From: Actinomycetes bacterium
GTDB lineage: Bacteria > Actinomycetota > Acidimicrobiia > Acidimicrobiales > Palsa-688
Direction: 5' to 3'
Assembly (NCBI GenBank): GCA_021787035.1
Contig: JAJYMM010000202.1
Span: 1-64,000 of the forward strand
DNA: 64,000 nucleotides
Positions 62,025-64,000 of the stretch are shown here, one piece after another. Each line of letters opens with the position of its first letter. Positions within the stretch are counted from its first letter, which is position 1. Made by a program: the position numbers and the translations under genes. A model generated the notes under the pieces. That model made no database searches. It was not told the DNA's origin and was given only the letters and a program-made list of their open reading frames with translations.

Positions 62025-64000
62025 TTGTTGCCGTCTCGCCCCGCTCAGCGGGAGCGGCTCAGCTTCGCCAACCTCGACGAGGTACTACCGCTCCCAGACC
62101 TGATTTCAGTACAGCGCGACTCGTTCAAGTGGTTCCTGGACAAGGGCCTCGCGGAAGCATTCCGCGACATCAGCCCGATCGAGGACTTCTCCGGCTCGCT
62201 CAAGCTTGTCCTCGAGTTCGACCCTGACGACCTGGACCTGCGCCCACCCCCGAAGTTCTCGGTGGAGGAGTGCAAGGAAAAGGACATGACGTACGCGGCA
62301 CCGATTTTCGTTCGCGCACAGTTCCAAAACGCCAGCACGGGTGAGATCAAGGAGCAGACGGTGTTCATGGGGGACTTCCCCGTGATGACCGAGAGAGGCA
62401 CCTTCATCATCAACGGCACCGAGCGAGTAGTGGTATCCCAGCTGGTGCGCTCCCCTGGGGTCATCTTCCAACCTGGCCGTGACCAAAAAACGATCGTCAC
62501 GGGCACCGTGCACCCCTACCGGGGTGAGTGGATCGAGTTCGACGTCGAGGCCAAGCCTGGGAAGGACATCACGGCTGGTTCCCGCGTCGCCCGCAAACGG
62601 CGGGTCTCGCTCTTCACGCTGCTCCGGGCGCTCGGGTATGCCGACGACGCGTTCCTCGAGCGGTTCGTGCGCCACTTCGACTTCTTGGAGCCACAGTGGG
62701 AGAAGGAACGAGATCTCTCTCCGACCCAGGACGAGGCCCTTCTCGAGATTTACAAGCGGGCCAGGCCGGGGGAGCCTCCCTCGATCGACTCGGCGCGGGC
62801 CTATTTCGAAAACGCCTTTTTCAACTCGAAGCGCTACGACCTGACGAGGGTCGGCCGCTACAAGCTGGACCGCAAGCTCGGCCCCGAAATAGCCAAGGAC
62901 GAGGGCCTCTTTGGCCTGGACCTCGAACGCCCCGAGCCTGGCCAGACCGTCCTCTCACGGAGCGAGGTGCTGGCCGCCAGCACCTACTTGCTCCATCTCG
63001 CTCAAGGCGAAGGCGGCTACAGGCTTGACGACCAGGACCACTTCGCGAACAGGCGCGTGCGCTCGGTCGGCGAGCTAATCCAAAACCAGGTGCGGGTCGG
63101 CCTGTCCCGCATGGAGCGCGTCGTACGCGAACGTATGACGACCCAGGACGTCGAGGCAATCACGCCCCAGACCTTGATCAACATCCGGCCCGTGGTGGCC
63201 GCGATCAAGGAGTTCTTTGGCACGAGCCAGCTCAGCCAGTTCATGGACCAGACCAACCCGCTCTCGGGCCTCACACACAAGCGCCGGCTCTCGGCGATGG
63301 GGCCCGGCGGTCTCTCGCGGGAGCGCGCCGGTTTCGAGGTTCGTGACGTGCACTCGTCCCACTACGGGCGCATGTGCCCAATTGAGACCCCCGAGGGGCC
63401 AAACATTGGCCTGATCGGGCACCTCGCCACTTACGGCCGGATAAACGAGTACGGCTTCATCGAGACGCCGTACCGGCGGGTCATCGGCGGCAAAGTCACC
63501 GAAGAGATCGTGTACCTGGCGGCCGACGAGGAGGAGGAGTACGTCATCGCCCAGGCCAACGCCAAGTTCGCGCCCGACGGGACGCTCCTCGACGAGCGGG
63601 TGCTCGTGCGGCGTGCGCCCCAGGGGCCCGGGGTCCGGGTAGGCGCTGGTGGGACGACTTACGGGACGACGAGCGAGGTGGACTTCGTGCCCCCAGCCGA
63701 GGTCGACCTGATGGACGTCTCGCCGAAGCAGATCGTGTCCATCTCGACCGCCCTCATCCCCTTCATCGAGCACGACGACGCCAACAGGGCGCTTATGGGT
63801 GCCAACATGCAGAAGCAGGCAGTGCCCCTCGTCCGCCCGGAGGCGCCCTTCGTCGGCACCGGTGTCGAGGGCCGGGCGGCGCGCGACACCGGTGACGTGG
63901 CGCTAGCCGAGGGTGTTGGCACCGTGGTCGAGGTGACCGGTGACCACGTCATCGTCGATTACAAACCGGGCCAGCGGGACCGCTACGGGCGCTCGCTGGC
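62025..64000 (+). CDS. rpoB: DNA-directed RNA polymerase subunit beta (3' end outside window)
   Basis: The frame is open from TTG 62025 to the window end, giving 658 residues of a protein usually about 1150 long. AAGGAG lies seven bases upstream; a second TTG at 62028 is equally possible. Typical segments are [19 protein letters not shown], the protrusion and lobe regions, and the rifampicin-binding region [12 protein letters not shown] followed by [20 protein letters not shown]. The residues that mutate in resistance (Gln, Asp, His, Ser and Leu at the E. coli 513, 516, 526, 531 and 533 positions) are the sensitive forms. [19 protein letters not shown] is also conserved. It is the last gene of the ribosomal protein/polymerase cluster. 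Confidence 0.97.
   Translation, partial: MLPSRPAQRERLSFANLDEVLPLPDLISVQRDSFKWFLDKGLAEAFRDISPIEDFSGSLKLVLEFDPDDLDLRPPPKFSVEECKEKDMTYAAPIFVRAQFQNASTGEIKEQTVFMGDFPVMTERGTFIINGTERVVVSQLVRSPGVIFQPGRDQKTIVTGTVHPYRGEWIEFDVEAKPGKDITAGSRVARKRRVSLFTLLRALGYADDAFLERFVRHFDFLEPQWEKERDLSPTQDEALLEIYKRARPGEPPSIDSARAYFENAFFNSKRYDLTRVGRYKLDRKLGPEIAKDEGLFGLDLERPEPGQTVLSRSEVLAASTYLLHLAQGEGGYRLDDQDHFANRRVRSVGELIQNQVRVGLSRMERVVRERMTTQDVEAITPQTLINIRPVVAAIKEFFGTSQLSQFMDQTNPLSGLTHKRRLSAMGPGGLSRERAGFEVRDVHSSHYGRMCPIETPEGPNIGLIGHLATYGRINEYGFIETPYRRVIGGKVTEEIVYLAADEEEEYVIAQANAKFAPDGTLLDERVLVRRAPQGPGVRVGAGGTTYGTTSEVDFVPPAEVDLMDVSPKQIVSISTALIPFIEHDDANRALMGANMQKQAVPLVRPEAPFVGTGVEGRAARDTGDVALAEGVGTVVEVTGDHVIVDYKPGQRDRYGRSL

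Overview
This window is a high-GC actinobacterial chromosome segment. The best guess is the class Acidimicrobiia or a close relative. The reasons are the order tRNA-Trp, secE, nusG, rplK, rplA, rplJ, rplL, rpoB; a BldC-type regulator; a decaprenyl-phosphoarabinose pathway (UbiA-type transferase, DprE1, DprE2); TTG and GTG starts; apparent leaderless promoters; and tRNA genes that do not encode CCA. The lineage is an inference from gene content, not a measured phylogeny.

Layout. (1) About 1-8173 is a mobile, visibly lower-GC island next to tRNA-Ser. It holds a decayed Eco57I-like DNA methyltransferase with an amber codon inside its NPPW motif, a Ser/Thr kinase-SF1 helicase broken by a frameshift, an intact PLD-family protein, and a tyrosine integrase. 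The kinase-helicase plus PLD pair resembles type I Mokosh anti-phage defence. (2) 8264-20200 carries a 15-bp minisatellite, a DUF6941-like gene, a RibD-type reductase, moeA, the oxidase assembly genes ctaG and a membrane-SCO1 fusion, an FdhF/YdeP-like molybdoenzyme with fdhD, and a guaA gene with two in-frame 15-bp repeat arrays. (3) 20274-27880 is ordinary housekeeping: tRNA-Asp, tRNA-Phe, bldC-like, an S51 peptidase-like gene, a CaCA exchanger, a cyclophilin, lysC-asd-aminotransferase, GNAT, tRNA-Thr, tRNA-Met, rpmG.

(4) 27885-57855 is a 30-kb accessory block between rpmG and tRNA-Trp, which lie close together in many actinobacteria. It holds an ECF sigma/anti-sigma pair, a two-component system, a ferric-reductase-like flavocytochrome with an FMN-binding protein, two secreted COG4315-type proteins ending in YGGY, a phosphodiester glycosidase, a double beta-propeller protein, the DprE1/DprE2/UbiA operon, two arylsulfotransferase-like proteins (one fused to an MFS transporter), a TauE/SafE exporter, a sulfotransferase, a heterodimeric ABC exporter, a b6-type cytochrome b, a secreted hydrolase and a b561-like protein. 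The theme is cell-surface redox chemistry, envelope assembly and sulfo-group handling. (5) 58081-64000 is the tRNA-Trp-secE-nusG-ribosomal protein-rpoB cluster; rpoB runs off the end.

The observations most worth following up are the broken defence island, the 15-bp in-frame minisatellites (three arrays, each exactly seven copies), the MFS-arylsulfotransferase fusion in a sulfo-gene neighbourhood, the shared YGGY tails, and a DprE1 with Ala at the benzothiazinone-target cysteine position.
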